33,462 nt of DNA. Origin: Prevotella sp. UBA746 (lineage in GTDB: Bacteria > Bacteroidota > Bacteroidia > Bacteroidales > Bacteroidaceae). This document shows positions 7,691 to 22,700 of the stretch, piece after piece. The notes under the pieces are model-generated. The model did not search any database. It had not been told where the DNA came from and worked only from the letters and a program-made list of their open reading frames with translations. Positions within the stretch are counted from its first letter, which is position 1. Every line of letters begins with the position of its first letter. The translations under genes were made by a program, and so were the position numbers. The DNA lies in assembly GCA_002298545.1 (NCBI GenBank), contig DBKQ01000111.1, positions 1-33,462 of the forward strand. The letters are read 5' to 3'.

Positions 7691-7733
7691 TAAACAAAAA
7701 AGAACAAATTACTAACGAAAAAGAAACAGAACT

Positions 7734-10700
7734 ATGATTCGATTTTTTTCTCTACATACATACAAGACAATTGCTGTTTTAATCATGCTGCTGACAGCGT
7801 CGGCTGTCTCTGCACAGATGATAAGTAGCGATGACATAACGGAGTCTCTTGACTTTGTCAACGGCACTGTGGCATACTCTCTTCCAGCTGACAACATCCC
7901 GGACGGCAGCACGCTTACATGGACTATCGACGGTAAGGACTTCACGGATGGTGTGACGGACAGTGGAAGAAGCATTACGCTGCCGCTCAGCAACACCGTA
8001 AGAAAGGCAAAGGTTACAATTACAAGTGCTGGCTCGGATGCTCAGTCATTAGAATTCGACATCACGCCGAAAAAATACGGTGAAGATTACAACGGCAAGC
8101 ATTTCTATGCAGATTCATTCGATAATGGAAGTGGAACGAAAGATGACCCGTATATTATCAAGAATGATATGCAGCTTGCGCTGCTTGCACACAATGTTAC
8201 TAACGGTAATGCCGAACAGATGTTCTCAGGCAAATACTTCAAGCTTTCTGACAACATCAACCTAAACAAGGGCTTCTGGATGCCTATCGGTACTTGGACC
8301 ACTAAAACGAGGCATTTCTTTAGCGGAAAGTTCGACGGCAACGGACACACCATAAGCAACATGCACATCTCATGGACTGCTTCCGACGAGAATTCCGTTG
8401 AGGCGTCATGGGGACTCTTTTCACGACTCTATGGAAAATCGTCAAACGAAGACGGATATGCTGTAGTAACAAACTTGGTTATCGACAACGCAAAGGTGGA
8501 GAAAAAAACTGGTTATCAGCCTGCTGGAAATGGTACGGTGAAGATTGGTGTCCTGGCTGGTGACCTTACCGACAATGCGGAAATCAGCAATGTCATCATA
8601 CAGAATTCTGAGGTGACGGACAACGACGAAACGTATTCTACTGCCGGTAAATACCGTACGGGTGGTATCGTGGGATACCTTGACGGAAAGCGTTATAAGA
8701 TATATAACATCGCTGCAGACACGGAGATGAGGATGCTGAAGAATGCACGCATAAATAATGACGTAACGATTTCTGCCGGTATCGGCTGTGCCAGCAACTT
8801 CAGAACGGACAACGCCATACTGCCTACCAATATCTATGTGTACGGACAACTCGTTACCAGCAGCTCCAACAGGGTGCGCCGGGGCGGTGTGGTTGCTTTC
8901 TACAACAGCTCGTATAAGTTTAATGCCGAGCAGCAGAAAACGCTGTATTATTCTCCGCAACTGAAACAGGAGGGTAGCAATACCGACAACTACGGCACTG
9001 AGAAGAATATCGAATCCTTCGGACAGGAGTTTGCCACTCAGTGTAACAACTTCATCAGCGACAAGTCACTTGACAGGAAGATGTGGTCTTTCTTCAGCAG
9101 TACTAACCGTTTAACGTTCAACACTACAATGCTGAAAGTGGAACGTGGCAATACGGATGTCCTCAAGGTGGTAGACACAGACGGTGTGGCTTCTACAGAG
9201 AAATACTACTGGTATGTTTCATACGATAATATAACATGGAAGGAACTCAATTCTGATGCTCCATCCAGCGAATACACTCTACCGAGAACAAACTACAACC
9301 AGTATGTTTATGCAATGCTGGCTGACGGCAGCATGAGAACGAACATCGAAATGGTGAAGGCTATCGTGGTGACGGCTGACCTTAGGACTACGCCTGAAGC
9401 TTATACCATCAATGTAGACAACAATACGGATGTAAGTAATGATGGCTTGGGCTTGAATATAACTTACGAATGGTATAACGGAGAGACGAAACTGGAGGAA
9501 ACTGGCAACACTTTCAAGCGCCCCGATTCTGATGGCGAAAACAACAAATACAGTTGCCACGTAACAGTATACAGCGGAGCTCTGCTCCTGCTCAACAAGT
9601 GGTTCAACACACAAACGGTGGTGTATCTCAAACCTGCCGATGCCGATAGCTATACGGAAGAGCAGCGCATTGAGGATGAGAATTACGGTTACTCTCCAGA
9701 AAAGCCTATGACAACATGGAAGGGTGCTTACAGCAAGCTTTCGAAAAACGCCTCGTGGAGCGATAACTATATCGTACTTATAGGAGAAAGTAGCTTTGAA
9801 GTTACCAACGATCCTAAAACTGGCTTCTCTGTTACCAAGAACTATCAGGGCGAAGGAACTGATCAAAACATTTCTTATGAAGACTGGAAGAATGTTGTGG
9901 ACAATTCGCCTCTATGCCGCAACGTTACTATAACAGGAAAATGGGAGGAGACAGACTATGAAGGTGTCATTATGGTCAATGGTGCCTTTCCGATCTGGGG
10001 CGATACAAGGTTCCAGAATGTTACTTTTAAGGGAATCACGAACACCTATAGCATCATATACTGCCAATACCATAACTTGGAGATGGGAAAGGGCATAAGA
10101 ATGACTGGTTATGACCGATTGTTGCCTGGATATAGCACTATCGACGGTGCCGTAACAAACGCTTTCCATATCTTTGGTGGCTTAAACAACGATGCCAGAT
10201 TCCCAAATCTGGACACAGAAAAGAAAATCAAAAATTTCGAAGAATCTTTGCCTCATGGACGCGACGGCTTTAAGATCAAAATCATATCGGGTTTCTACTC
10301 TTGTATCTGTACTGGAGGTAGACAAATTGGAAACAATAGTAATATCATTAAGCAAAATGGTGCAATGGGTACTCCTAATTTGCCCATCAAGTGTACTATT
10401 GATGTTGATATTGACAGAGAGTGGAATAAAGAACACAATGAAAAAAGAAAACTTCTTACAGGAGAGACAAGGGAAAACGACTACGATATCGGTATCGTTC
10501 TTGCCGGCAACCACGAGGGTGCGATGTATGCCGATGTTGACATCGTTATCAAGAGCGGACGTATAGGTCGTGTGGTTAATGGTACATTGGGTAATCAGCA
10601 CAATGCGAAATTGAGATACAATGATAAAGAATACCCCATACCTGACAACTCATTTATGGGGCGTGCAAACATTCTGATCGACCCAGCATCTTCTGTAAAC

Positions 10701-13700
10701 AATACGATTGAAACTGGAGACGACCGTGTTATAATCACTGAGCTCTACGGAGGAAGTACTGGACGTGGACAAGAATACGGAATTACCGTGAACAACCCGT
10801 TTTATGGTTACAGCACTATTACCATCAATGGAGGTACATTCAAGATACTGCCTGATGGCAACGAAAAAAAGAATGTGATATTCTGCGGTATCTATGGAGC
10901 CGGTGCCGGCGGTATGAACGGTATCGGATATGGAAATGACACTGACGAAACGCACACGCCTGACCTGAGCATACCATATTGGAACACTGAAAAGACCGTG
11001 ATGCTCTATGGTCCGTATGCCGAAGCCAAGGACAACCTAATCAAATATCATTGCTACAATGGCAATGATAATACTTATACGGATGTTGACCCAACAGAAA
11101 CCAACACCAAGATTGTTATCAACGGCGGCAAGTTCGGTTCGTCTACTGAAACTATCGACGGTATCTATGCTGGCGGTAGCGGATATATGAGTTCTGGATT
11201 GTGGACAAAAAATAATGGAGACAACCTGCCTAAGCCAAGTATATATGGTGGCAACATATACGGAAACAAAGAAGGAAACGCTACATCACTGACCATTAAC
11301 GGCGGTGAGTTCTATTGTAAGAACGGTATCTTTGCCGGCGGACGTGGCACTTACTATTATTATCAGCAAAATCCCTATGGTGGAACTGCCTCTGACTATA
11401 CCGATTTGGGAAAGACTTACGGCAATGTGGAAATGGATATCCATGGCGGAATTTTCCATTGTCCTGTTTATGGCGGTGGATATGGTGTGGCTGACGCTAA
11501 GTTGAAAGGAACTGACCAAATATCTACTCTCTACAACATGGCTATGATATATGGCAAATCTACCGTAAATATCTTCGGCGGAACGTTCTACAAGAATATC
11601 TACGGTGGCGGTGATATGGCACAGATTAAATATAATGGCGACAATAATGCCACTACCTTAAATATTTACGACAAGGCAGATATCCGCGGCTCTGTTTTTG
11701 CCGGCGGAAACGGAAAGAAGAAGAGACTCGACACGGTTACTACCATTAATGACGACACCCAAAGTCCGGAACTGGTGGGACGTGTAATCGGCAACACTTC
11801 CGTTTCGTTCTATGGCTCTACGGAAATGGCTCCTTATATTTATGGCGACATATACGGCGGCGGAAACCTGGCACAGGTGGAAGGAAACACTAATGTAAAT
11901 ATCTATGCTGCAAACTTTGCCGGACAGGTATTCGGCGGAGGAAAGGGAAGAATTTATAACGAAAGCGGTGTGCTTTTGTCTTCTGACTTGTATACGTCTG
12001 CCGATATCACCGGCAATACAAGCGTTACCTTGTCGGAGGACCAAAGGAGTAACGATGTAGACAAAGAGAACGACAAATACTCTATCAACGTGGTATGGAA
12101 CAAGATGTGGCAGAGCGACAACACGTTCTATACTTGGGATTCTACAGTGAAGGGGAAAGATGGCGAAACACTCACTCCCGACCCTACTCAATTCTTTGAT
12201 AATGGCAAATACATTAACCCTCACAATATCTATGGTGGCGGTAATCTTGCCTGCAATGTAAGCGGAACTGCATACGTTACGGTGCTCAAGGGTATGACAC
12301 CGTTCTCTCTGCTCCAGACTCAGGAATGGAAAGAATCATATACGGACAACGACAATCCTCACTTCTCTGTGTTCGGCGGAGGATATGGTGCCAACACATC
12401 TGTCGGCAATACCGATGTGCTTGTTGATGTGGAGGGCGACTACGGCATATACGATGCCGAGACTGATGACAACACCGACCAGCTCGCAAAAGACCACAAC
12501 AACGACCTGTTTGAAGATGATTCCACGCCAGCAGCCAAAAAGAAAGCTCGCCGCAATGCTCGCAAAAAAGCTATTGCAAAAAGCGAATCTACAATGCCTG
12601 TGTTCGACAACTCAAAGGGTATTCCTAACTTCACCATCCTCGGTGTTATGGGTGGCGGTTACTCTGGTATTGTAAATGGCGATACGAAGGTGACTGTAGA
12701 CGGACAGACTTTCCTGCACCGTGTCTACGGCGGTGGTTTCGGTGACCCTGAGTCTACAGAGAACAACACCACGGGACAGGTGAAAGGAAAGACGGAGGTT
12801 TACATACAGGGTGCAAAAACCTACGGCGACGTGTTCGGCGGCGGTGCAGGTGTGGCACCAAAGACTCCCGACGGTATTCACTTCACTGATGTGGCGCGCG
12901 TAATCGGTACTACTATGGTGGAGGTTTCCGACGATGCCAACGTATACGGTAAAGTGTTCGGTGGCGGCGATATGGCAAACGTCGGTGAGGTGGGTACTCA
13001 AGATTATTCCGTTGCAGCATCGAGCGTCTCTACTCTTGACGAAAACAACAACGGGGCGTTTGTTAGCTATGAAGCAAAAGACTACCGCTCTTTCGTGAAC
13101 ATCATCGGCGGAAACGTCTACGGCGAAGTGTCCGGTGGCGGCAAGGGTCTTACAAAGGCCAAGGCTACAGAATACTATAATGTGGGACGCATCAACGGAA
13201 ACACGCTCGTGCATGTAACCGACAGCAAACCGGGTGCAGACTTTGACGATGCAGACAACATAAAACCTTATGTATGGAACCGTATCTATGGCGGATGCGC
13301 CTACGGCACGGTGGACGGCAACACGCTCGTACATATAGAGGGCGGTATGCTCGGTCTTAACATCTTCGGTGGCGGCTACGGCGACGTGCCTATCACCAAG
13401 GACGACACGGAGGACGACCAGAATACTGGTGCTTCAACTTCGATGGAGATTCTCAACCAGGTGCTCGGAAAGAAGGACACGGCTGGCAACGGCACTTATG
13501 CCAACATCCTGGGCAATACCAAGGTGCAGATCGACGGTGGCTCATGGATATGGAACCAGATTGCCGACATCAACGGCAACAAACTGAAATGGACGGCAAG
13601 CGATGCCGACAACGCCAAGGTGTGTGATGACTACATCGACTTCCGCAAGATTGCGTTTGCGATGCAGGATCCTTCGACTGCCGACAATGCTACATTGATG

Positions 13701-16700
13701 AAGCTGCAAAACGTAATACAGAAGCTGAGCACGGACGAAAGCACTAAGAAATTCTTCGATATAAACTCTATTTCTTTCAAGAAGAATCATAATATATTTG
13801 GTGGCGGAAACCGTGCTTGTTATGTGGGTACATACACAAACTCTTCTGTCGACAATATGCTCTCTGAAACGCCGGCTACGGGTACGGGAGAGGCTGAGGT
13901 TGTGATTAACCACTCTCCGCTGACAGATATTCCCGACAGCAAGGGTAACCTTGTGAATCTGCTCGATAACACCACGCTGCAGGGATTCTGCTGGGTGCTT
14001 GCCAACAACAATACGGCACATCCGCAGTTCTCTGTGTTTGGTGCGGGATATGGTGCAAATACCAAGGTGGGCAATGCCAAGGTGTATGTGCAGCCTGGTG
14101 CCCGCAGCAACGCTGACGGAAGTGACGCCATTGAAATTGACGGAAAGAAAATCAGATATTTAAACCAACATGCTGACGGCGAGAGATACAGAAGTTTGAT
14201 AAACAGGTTTGCAGATGACTTTACAACAATATCAAACGACGACAAGAGACGCTATTACGGAAGTTCTGACGGTTCTGACAACGAGGGAAAAACGTATCAG
14301 CGCTACCGCACGACACGTATGGCTTGGGAACTCGGTGTGCCCAACAGCACTTTCTTTGAGATTCACGGTGGCGGATTCTCCGGATATGTTGTGGGAGACA
14401 CTTACGTGGAGACTGACTGTCAGCTTACTTGCCGTAACATCTATGGTGCAGGTCTCGGTCATGTGCCTTACGGCGACATTGCCGACGGCACAAAATATGA
14501 TTTCGGAAGCATCGGCGGCAATTCTAAGGTGTTTGTGAAATCCGGCTACGTGGCAAGAAATGTCTACGGCGGCGGTGCCGGAGTGGAATCGGTGAGAGTG
14601 AACGGTAAGAGCATTGTGGATTTCAGTAATTCGGGAGACATTATCGATTTCCCCGACATGGCTCGCGTAAACAAAAAATCTGAGGTGAATATCTATGGCG
14701 AGGATATCGTAAGTGGAAAAAATATCATCGACAGAACCCAGATATACGGTAGCGTGTATGGAGGTGGCGACGTGGCAAACGTGGGTACCGAGGATATGAA
14801 GGCTAAGGCTCAAGAAATTGGTCATGAGGCATATTCTACGCCACAGAACTACACATCACTCGTGAATATCCGTGGTGGTGCCATCTTCTCGCAGATATTC
14901 GCCGGCGGAAGTGGACGAAAGAAGTCGCAGTGTGCCGACTATACAAAACTTGGCGGCATCTACGGCAACACATGCATCGTTATCGACCGTCCTGCAGAGG
15001 GGATGACTTATCCTTATTATAATGAAGATACTAAGGAATGGAAGAGTCCTTCTGACGGAAACATGAAGCACCCTGCCGCAGGGGTTAATAAAGAAATAAT
15101 CCCTTACATCTTCAACCGTGTTTATGGCGGATGCGAAAACGGTACAGTATACGGCAATACTATCCTGGCTATCAACGACGGATACATTGGCCACAATATC
15201 TTCGGCGGCGGATGGGGAAGCTGCGACACGCTGACGGTGAACAATACCGAGGTTATTAACGTAACATCTGCCGACGTTACCGGAAATACAAATATGGTTA
15301 TTGTTGGCGGTCAGGTGCTGCTTACTTCTTATTGGAACCCAGACAATAGATTCTGGGAACCGTCGTCAATTATCGGCGACAAGACGTATTCTCCGCAGTA
15401 CGACCCAACGGCACGCAAGTTCTATATCAACCACAACATCTATGGAGGTGGAAACGAGGCTTGCGTTGTGGGAGAGAAAGACAGCAACGAAAATCTTGTT
15501 GAAAATAGTGGCAACACTTATCTCACTATGATCAAGGGTCTGATTTACGATGACACACAGGTACTTTCCGGACAATCGGACGGCAAGAAATTCTTTGAAC
15601 GCGACGAGTGGAAGGAAGTTTACGAAAAGGTGGGTTCGCCTCACTTCGGAATATTCGGCGGTGGATATGGCGAAAACACAACGATACTCGGCGACACTCA
15701 CGTGAATGTGCAGATGCAAGGACGCGGGTCTATCAAAGATAATGATATAACGGAAGGCGAGGAATACAAGCACTTCCTGAGCGGATATTCGGTGATGGAT
15801 ATCGTGGGCGGCGGCTACTCTGGCAAGGTGTTGGGCGAGACGCATATCATGGGTGACGGCGGCGTGTTCTGCCGACGCATGTTCGGCGGTGGCTTCTACA
15901 ACTCGGTGAAAGCTACAAACGTGGACGTGAAGGCTGTGGACTCAAGGGATATCTTCGGTGGCGGCCTGATGGGCGATGTGCTCGAGAATACGTATGTCAA
16001 TATCGGTACTACCGAGAAATCTACAAGTGGACTCACTAATGAAGACATTTATATTCATGGCGATGTTTATGGAGGTAACGACGTGTCGGGATATGTTAAT
16101 GTTACTCTCGACAATGCCGGATATTTTGCCGACAATGGTGGAGACGGAACGCACATAAATATTTATGGTGGAAAGATTTACGGAGACGTATATGGCGCCG
16201 GCAACGGCGACTATCTGTATTCCCTCGACAGAAAGGGGCATACTCAAGTTACCGTGAACGAGCATTATCCGCTTAATCCTAACGACCCGAACTCTGAAAC
16301 GGAACCTTTGGTATATACCGTTCCTATGCGCGAGACTATGCCTTCGTATAAGGCGGCAAGCGATGCTGCAAAGATTGTGAACATAAACTCTTGGCGTCCG
16401 CTCACAAACAAGGTTAATATCAACATTATGGGCAACGACACAGATGACTTTGTCTTCATCAAGGGTGATGTGTATGGCGGCGGAAACTCTGCCACCGTGC
16501 AGCAGGTGCAGAAAGTGAAGCCGGCAAGTATATCAGATGATGATACCGACGGCTTTATAAAATTCAATATCGGCAGCAACGTCAATATCGGACGTGTATT
16601 CATGGGATGCAACGGTGATGCTCTATTCTCAGCTTCTGAGGACAACAACTTTATGAACAAGTTCCAAAAGCTGAATGGAGACATCGACGACTTCACCAAG

Positions 16701-19700
16701 GAACTGAACCTTGGTGATACTATCGACTGGAAGAACGACCCGTCGAACAAGGGTATCAGTACGCTGTATCTCTCTACTAAAAACGACGACCGTCCTACGG
16801 TCTACCCTCACCTGCTCGACCTTTATTTCCAACCAGTAGAGACAGATATCCAGGCTTCGCTGAATTGGAACGGAAGTGAAACGGGCGATGGACTGACAAA
16901 CTGTATCATAGGCACATTCTGCTGCGGCGGAAACCGAGGCAACATGAACGTTTATCCTGACGATAACGGCAATGCTTTTGAATATACTTTCCCGAAGGGT
17001 CTGACTATCACCGAACAGATTGTGGGTGGATGCAACAATGCCAACTACGACTTCAAGGGTAAAGTGGAACATGAGGGCGGATACCTGCTCGGATTGGCTC
17101 ACTCCCAAGAACCGTTTATCAAGCTCAATGTGGAATGCAAATTCCAACCGAAAGAGAAAAACGGAGCTTATTATGGCGGAAATGTCTTTGGAGGATGCTA
17201 CAAAACGGGTACGGTGCGTGGCGACATCACCATAAACCTCGTCAGCGATATGCTTGAGGGCAAGTCTCAGGAGAAGCTCGAAAAGTCTAATGAACTTCTT
17301 TCTTCTGACCCTACATACGCTGCTCTAAACGTTTACGGTGCAGGATATGGTATGGAGAGCTACGTTTACGGCAACACTAATATCAAGGTTGCCGAGGGCT
17401 TGGCATGCAAAGCCCCAGAGACTACCGAACAGACTTCATCATCTGCTGACGCTTCTACAACTACTATACAAAATGTATTTAATGCATCGGGCACCTCTGC
17501 CAACTTTATTTACGGCGGAGGTCAGCAGGGTAATGTTATCGGTATGACAAACGTGGAGGTGTTCAACGGTCATGTGTTCAAGGCTGTAACCGGCGGTTCA
17601 TACTCTGGCTATGTGTGGGGCTCTACACAGGTCAAGGTGGGCTATCCGAAATATTATAAGGTTCATCCGGACCACTATGTCAGCGGGCGATACATCCTTA
17701 ACCGTGCCGACCAAAACAACAAGTATATCGACCATGTCGACAAGACGGAAAATGGTGCTCTGCGTACAGACCTCGCATCGGAAACTATCAAGCAGAGCAT
17801 CAACCTCATTACGGACGACGTAATCTCGCAGGCTGTCTACGAGGATATCGTGGCAAAATATGACAGTCTGACCAATACTAATGTGGATATTACAGGCAAC
17901 AAATCTTACTACTTCCAGGAGATTCCTGCAGCAACGCCTTCTGTAGGCTGGGACAATATCAACATACAGATTGGCGAGGCTGTTTATGGTGGCGGATATT
18001 CCGTAGGTCAGGGTACTTCGGTGTTGGCTAATGCTACAACGGTGTTGAAGTTTACGCCTAAGTATAATATCGACAATGCATTTACGACAAACGACAAGCA
18101 TATTGAGGAGCTGAAGAATCTGCCTGGCGGAACAACGGCAGGCTTTGGAGGAAATACCACCGTGCTCGTTGGCGACCGCACTGAAGTATCGAGCTATGGT
18201 TCGAAAGACCGCGACCATATCACCATCTCTCACCAGCAGATGAAGAAAATTGTTCTGCCAGACGGTACCGACCTCTATGGCTACTATTATATGGACAAGA
18301 GCGACAACTATCGCTATATATCTCTTCAGGATACTTACAGGTATGGAAAAAATTATCCTGATGAGCAGAGCGAGTCTGACAAGAATATCTATGAATACGA
18401 CAGCGAGGGCGGTATCTTCGGCGATGGTCACCAGTCGTATGCCCAGGGCTTCCGCAGTGCAGACCTTACGGGCTATGGCTTTGCAAGCTACAAGGTTTCC
18501 ACGGCAAAGATTCTGAATACATTCCAGCGACTTGACATCTTGCGTCTGGAGGACAACTGTTTCAACGTGCTCGGAGCACGCGACTATGCTACGAACGCTA
18601 CAAACAAGACGCCCTACTCTATCGCTCGTGTCGGCGAGATTCAGATGCATGCCGTAAATGTACAACTTGATTCAAAGAGTAAATTACAGAGTATCTATAC
18701 TAAGCGTTCACGTAACTATATGGGTCTTGCAAACAATATCCACTATGTCGGTGCAATTACGTCAAACGTGGAATTTGACAAAGACGAATGGCGCGACGGT
18801 ACAGGAGCTCTGCCTTCTTCCGGCAATGGATTTAATGGTATGTCATATCAAGCAGTCAAGCAGGCTTATATTGACGACTATTTCAGCGGAACGAACAAAG
18901 GCATCGTTTCTTTGTTCCAGAAGCGCAACGACGGTACGGCAAAGAACATGATTGGTATTGCCTCTGGCTACGCCCTAAAGATTCAGGGTGTACAGGAGAC
19001 GTATGACAGTAACCACAAGGTGGAGGACAATATCTATTATGGTCCTATCTATGGCGTCATAGAGATGAACCTCATAGATGCGCGTCCTGACGAAGGTGGT
19101 GGATATGTATATGCCGACAACGTGCATAAGCGGTCGTCAGACAAAAATGGAAACAAGCATGATGTGGACTTCCTTGAGACTACTGGAAACTTTGTTTATC
19201 CTTACACTGCCCAGGAAGGACACTTCATCGTTGACGACTGTTTCCCTACGGGATATGAGGACTTGAATGACAAAAAGGATAATCCTGATGAAGCGGAGGC
19301 TGTTCACTATTGGTATGTTACTGGTTTCAACTACTATTACAATGTTCATATCACAGCCTATACGTATAAGGACAACATGAAGTTCAACAGCGACAACTCC
19401 GACGGTCTGACGGTTCTTTCCGGACTAAAAGGCGGTCAGCCGGTAAAAGTGTTCAGTTGGAAGATGCGTAGCGGTCACCCGGAGGACGATACAGAATACA
19501 GTTGCGATCTTGAAAATCGCAACTATACTAAGGGTAATAAGGATATGGACGGTAATGACGTATACGGCAAATACAAGCTTTATGTAGGTGCTGCCGCATC
19601 AAAAGAGTACTCTGACCCTGACAAGGAAAAGGAAGATGCAGACAAGGGCTTTGCTGCCCTCCTTCCGATGAACGGAGGTATCGCAAACATAACAAGGAAC

Positions 19701-22700
19701 ACCCTGCCTACAGGTTTGAAAGATGATGCCAAGATAACATTCCAGCTGCAAGACAATGTAAACAACACCACTTCTGACTATTTCAACAAGCATCTCTCAA
19801 AGAAGTGTCTTGCCACTCTTATCCTTACAGCTCCTGCATACAAGAGCTATACAAGTGAAGAGAAAAACGTACCCGTTATCAGCAAAATCGCTGCAGCGAT
19901 GTTCTATACGAAGAATGAAAACGGTGGCTATGACGAAGTGCCAGCCAACAGCACCCTGAATGCGGGAACTGACTATTATATTAAGAACGGCTTTATCGAG
20001 GATTATACAAAGGTGAATCCAGATAGTATTTTCGAAAGAGACGACACATCTGACGACGGATATAAAAATATTTCTATTACAGATGTGAAAGTTGACGAGC
20101 CGATATATTACTGTGCAGTTCCTCGCCACTACACCTACACCGTCTACCTCACTATAGAATACGTGCAGGGTCCTACTATTGAGGGTAATATCACTATCGA
20201 GAACTGTGCCCTCCCTGGCGAAATGATTCGTATTAAGAAGAATAAGGTAAGTATCAAGGGCGACCAGTCGTTCTCTGCCAACGGATATTATTGGCGTATC
20301 GGAAGATGCAAGAAGGACGATAAAGGCAACCTGTCGTTCATTGATGATACGGATTGGGAAGTTGGAACTGTTGCTGAAGGTTACGACTCTTACAAGCAAG
20401 GTGAGAAGGAAGGCGTTGGCGTATTCAAGGATTGCTTCTACGACAAAACCGAGGATTATCTCGACATTCCGGCTTATTATTATATGAATGGCTATGGCGT
20501 GCAGCTCGGCATCACCATGAATGGTCTCGACAAGATCTTCCCTGTTGAGATGCAAGCAGCCGACACTCTTTTGATTCACAACTATCACAAGATGTATCCG
20601 GGGCAGTCGGGAATAAACTTGCAGCTTGCCAAGGCTATTGCAAGGGCTAATGCTGAAAAGGACTTCGCTGAGCCGCGCATCTATATCAATGACCAGAACG
20701 ACCTCTCTGACTTCATCAACTTTGTTGATACTATCGGTACCGGTAAGGATGGCGGCTACATTATAGACGGTAAGGAATATGTCAAGATTGGAGTCAAGAA
20801 GAACGGTGAGATTTGGGAGCCTAACCTGTATGAAGTGCCGCGATACGGCGCAAGCGCACAGTTTGTCGTTCAGAACAATCTGACGATTTCATCTGCCGAT
20901 TACGACGGCTCTGGTCATACTGATTTCGCAGGAACAGCTCATGGCAACGGTCATATTGTATCTGGGCTGAAACCCGGAGGATGTCTGTTCAACAGTATCT
21001 CGGGTAATGTGTACAACTTAGGTCTTACAAGCGGTAAGATTTCTAATATGCAGGCAACGAACGGCAAGCTCGGTAACTACCACTGCTGCTTCGAGTATAG
21101 CCCTGCCTCTGGCAGTAGTTCTACACCTGTTGTCTACCGCATGGACGGCACTGTGGACAGTCATTACTCCGTTGCCGACTTCCGTTCCGGACGTGTTGCC
21201 TACGACCTTAACGAGTATTATCTCCGTGCCCGCTACAGCAACAATAGCCAAGAGGATAAGGCTGCCCTGAAATATATATATGATTTCTATGCCAACGGCG
21301 ACTATCAGTATGCTCACCGCTCTGATGCCATTACGGGCAGGACAACGGGTATTACTTATCTCCGAACAGGTAAAGACAGCGACTTGCCTAACTATGGTCA
21401 GGCTGAAACGCGTCATGATCAGACACATACCATAGACAAAGCAAGGCAAGTATCTTCGTCCGTCGGCATTTCAACACCTGTTGCCTATGAACCTCTATTT
21501 AACGACAACCATGATGCTGATGCAACGGTGAAGATGAACGACTTCCTCTTCTGGGGGCAATCGCTGCAGGCCACACCTGCCGACTATCCATCTACCATCG
21601 GTTATCAGCAGTATAACGACAAGGTATGGTCGCATCAGCTCAACTATATGACTACCCGTGTCTATCGTACGGCTGGCTACTATGGCGACACTAAACTCGA
21701 TGCTTTCCACTACAATGCCTATAACTATGGCAACAGCAATATGGACACCTATGTTCATAATGCCAAAACTACGGCTATCGATTTCACCTGTCAGAACGAC
21801 CTGCCGAATGGTATCGGCATGACAAGCGCAAGCACTACGGCAAATGCGGTATACTACCCGCCAGTTAATGACAATGCCTCTGTGTTCCACGGCATGAATA
21901 TCAAAGACGGAGTAACGCAAAACCTTCTTGTTTATACTGCGGAAAATGATGAGAACAAAGACAATGATGTCTATGATGTTGCAAAACAGTCTCTCGGTTA
22001 CAACGAGAAAACTAATGAGTATATCATCAAAGGACATCATGTATATAGAAATGGTGAAGACTTCACAACAGCCCTACTCCATCTTGTGGAGCGTACTCCT
22101 GATGGAAAGAATAGTGAAGGGGAGTCGTGCGAAAACAACAATTTCTGTGTTCCGGTTGCTTTCTCGGTAACAAACCGTGCATGGTATACTCGCAATCCGC
22201 AATATTATGCAGAGAAGAATACCGGTGCATGGGAGGGTATCTGCTTGCCGTTCACTGTAGATAAGGCGGAGGCTTCTCTCAATGGCGAGATTACCCACTT
22301 CTATGGCACGCCGACTGCTGAAGAGCTCTCAGACCCGACCAAGAACATTCATGATTTGCATCATGAATACTGGCTCCGTGGCTTTATGTCGACGGCACAA
22401 GATAACAACGGCAAGACGCTTGCCACTTTCCAGCGCCCTGGCGCTGCTGGCAGCACTGCCGACGGCGGTTCTCCTCTCTTCGCTCCTGTCGACAAGAATG
22501 GCAACTCTCTGTGCGAAAGCATTACATACGATTTCGACAACCCATTCTTCATCAACACCTACGAGGATCGTCTCTACAACAAGACTGCCAATCCATATTA
22601 TGGTGAGGCACACACCTACGAGGGCTATCAATTGCAGGTTGCAAACGTGCCGTACATTGTACGCTTCCCGGGAGAACAGTACTACGAGTTCGACCTCTCG

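Noticed and set aside
10746..18200. CRISPR array or DNA-level tandem repeat
   Set aside because: The repetition is at protein level inside one open frame, with variable spacing and diverged codons; there are no constant repeats with unique spacers of equal length.
17598..18665. Long - strand open frame (355 codons) inside the giant gene, with similar ones at 27279-28247 and 28920-29861
   Set aside because: They lie wholly opposite strongly supported coding sequence, have Val/Cys/His-rich composition without domains or signal peptides, and arise from the codon bias of the real frame.
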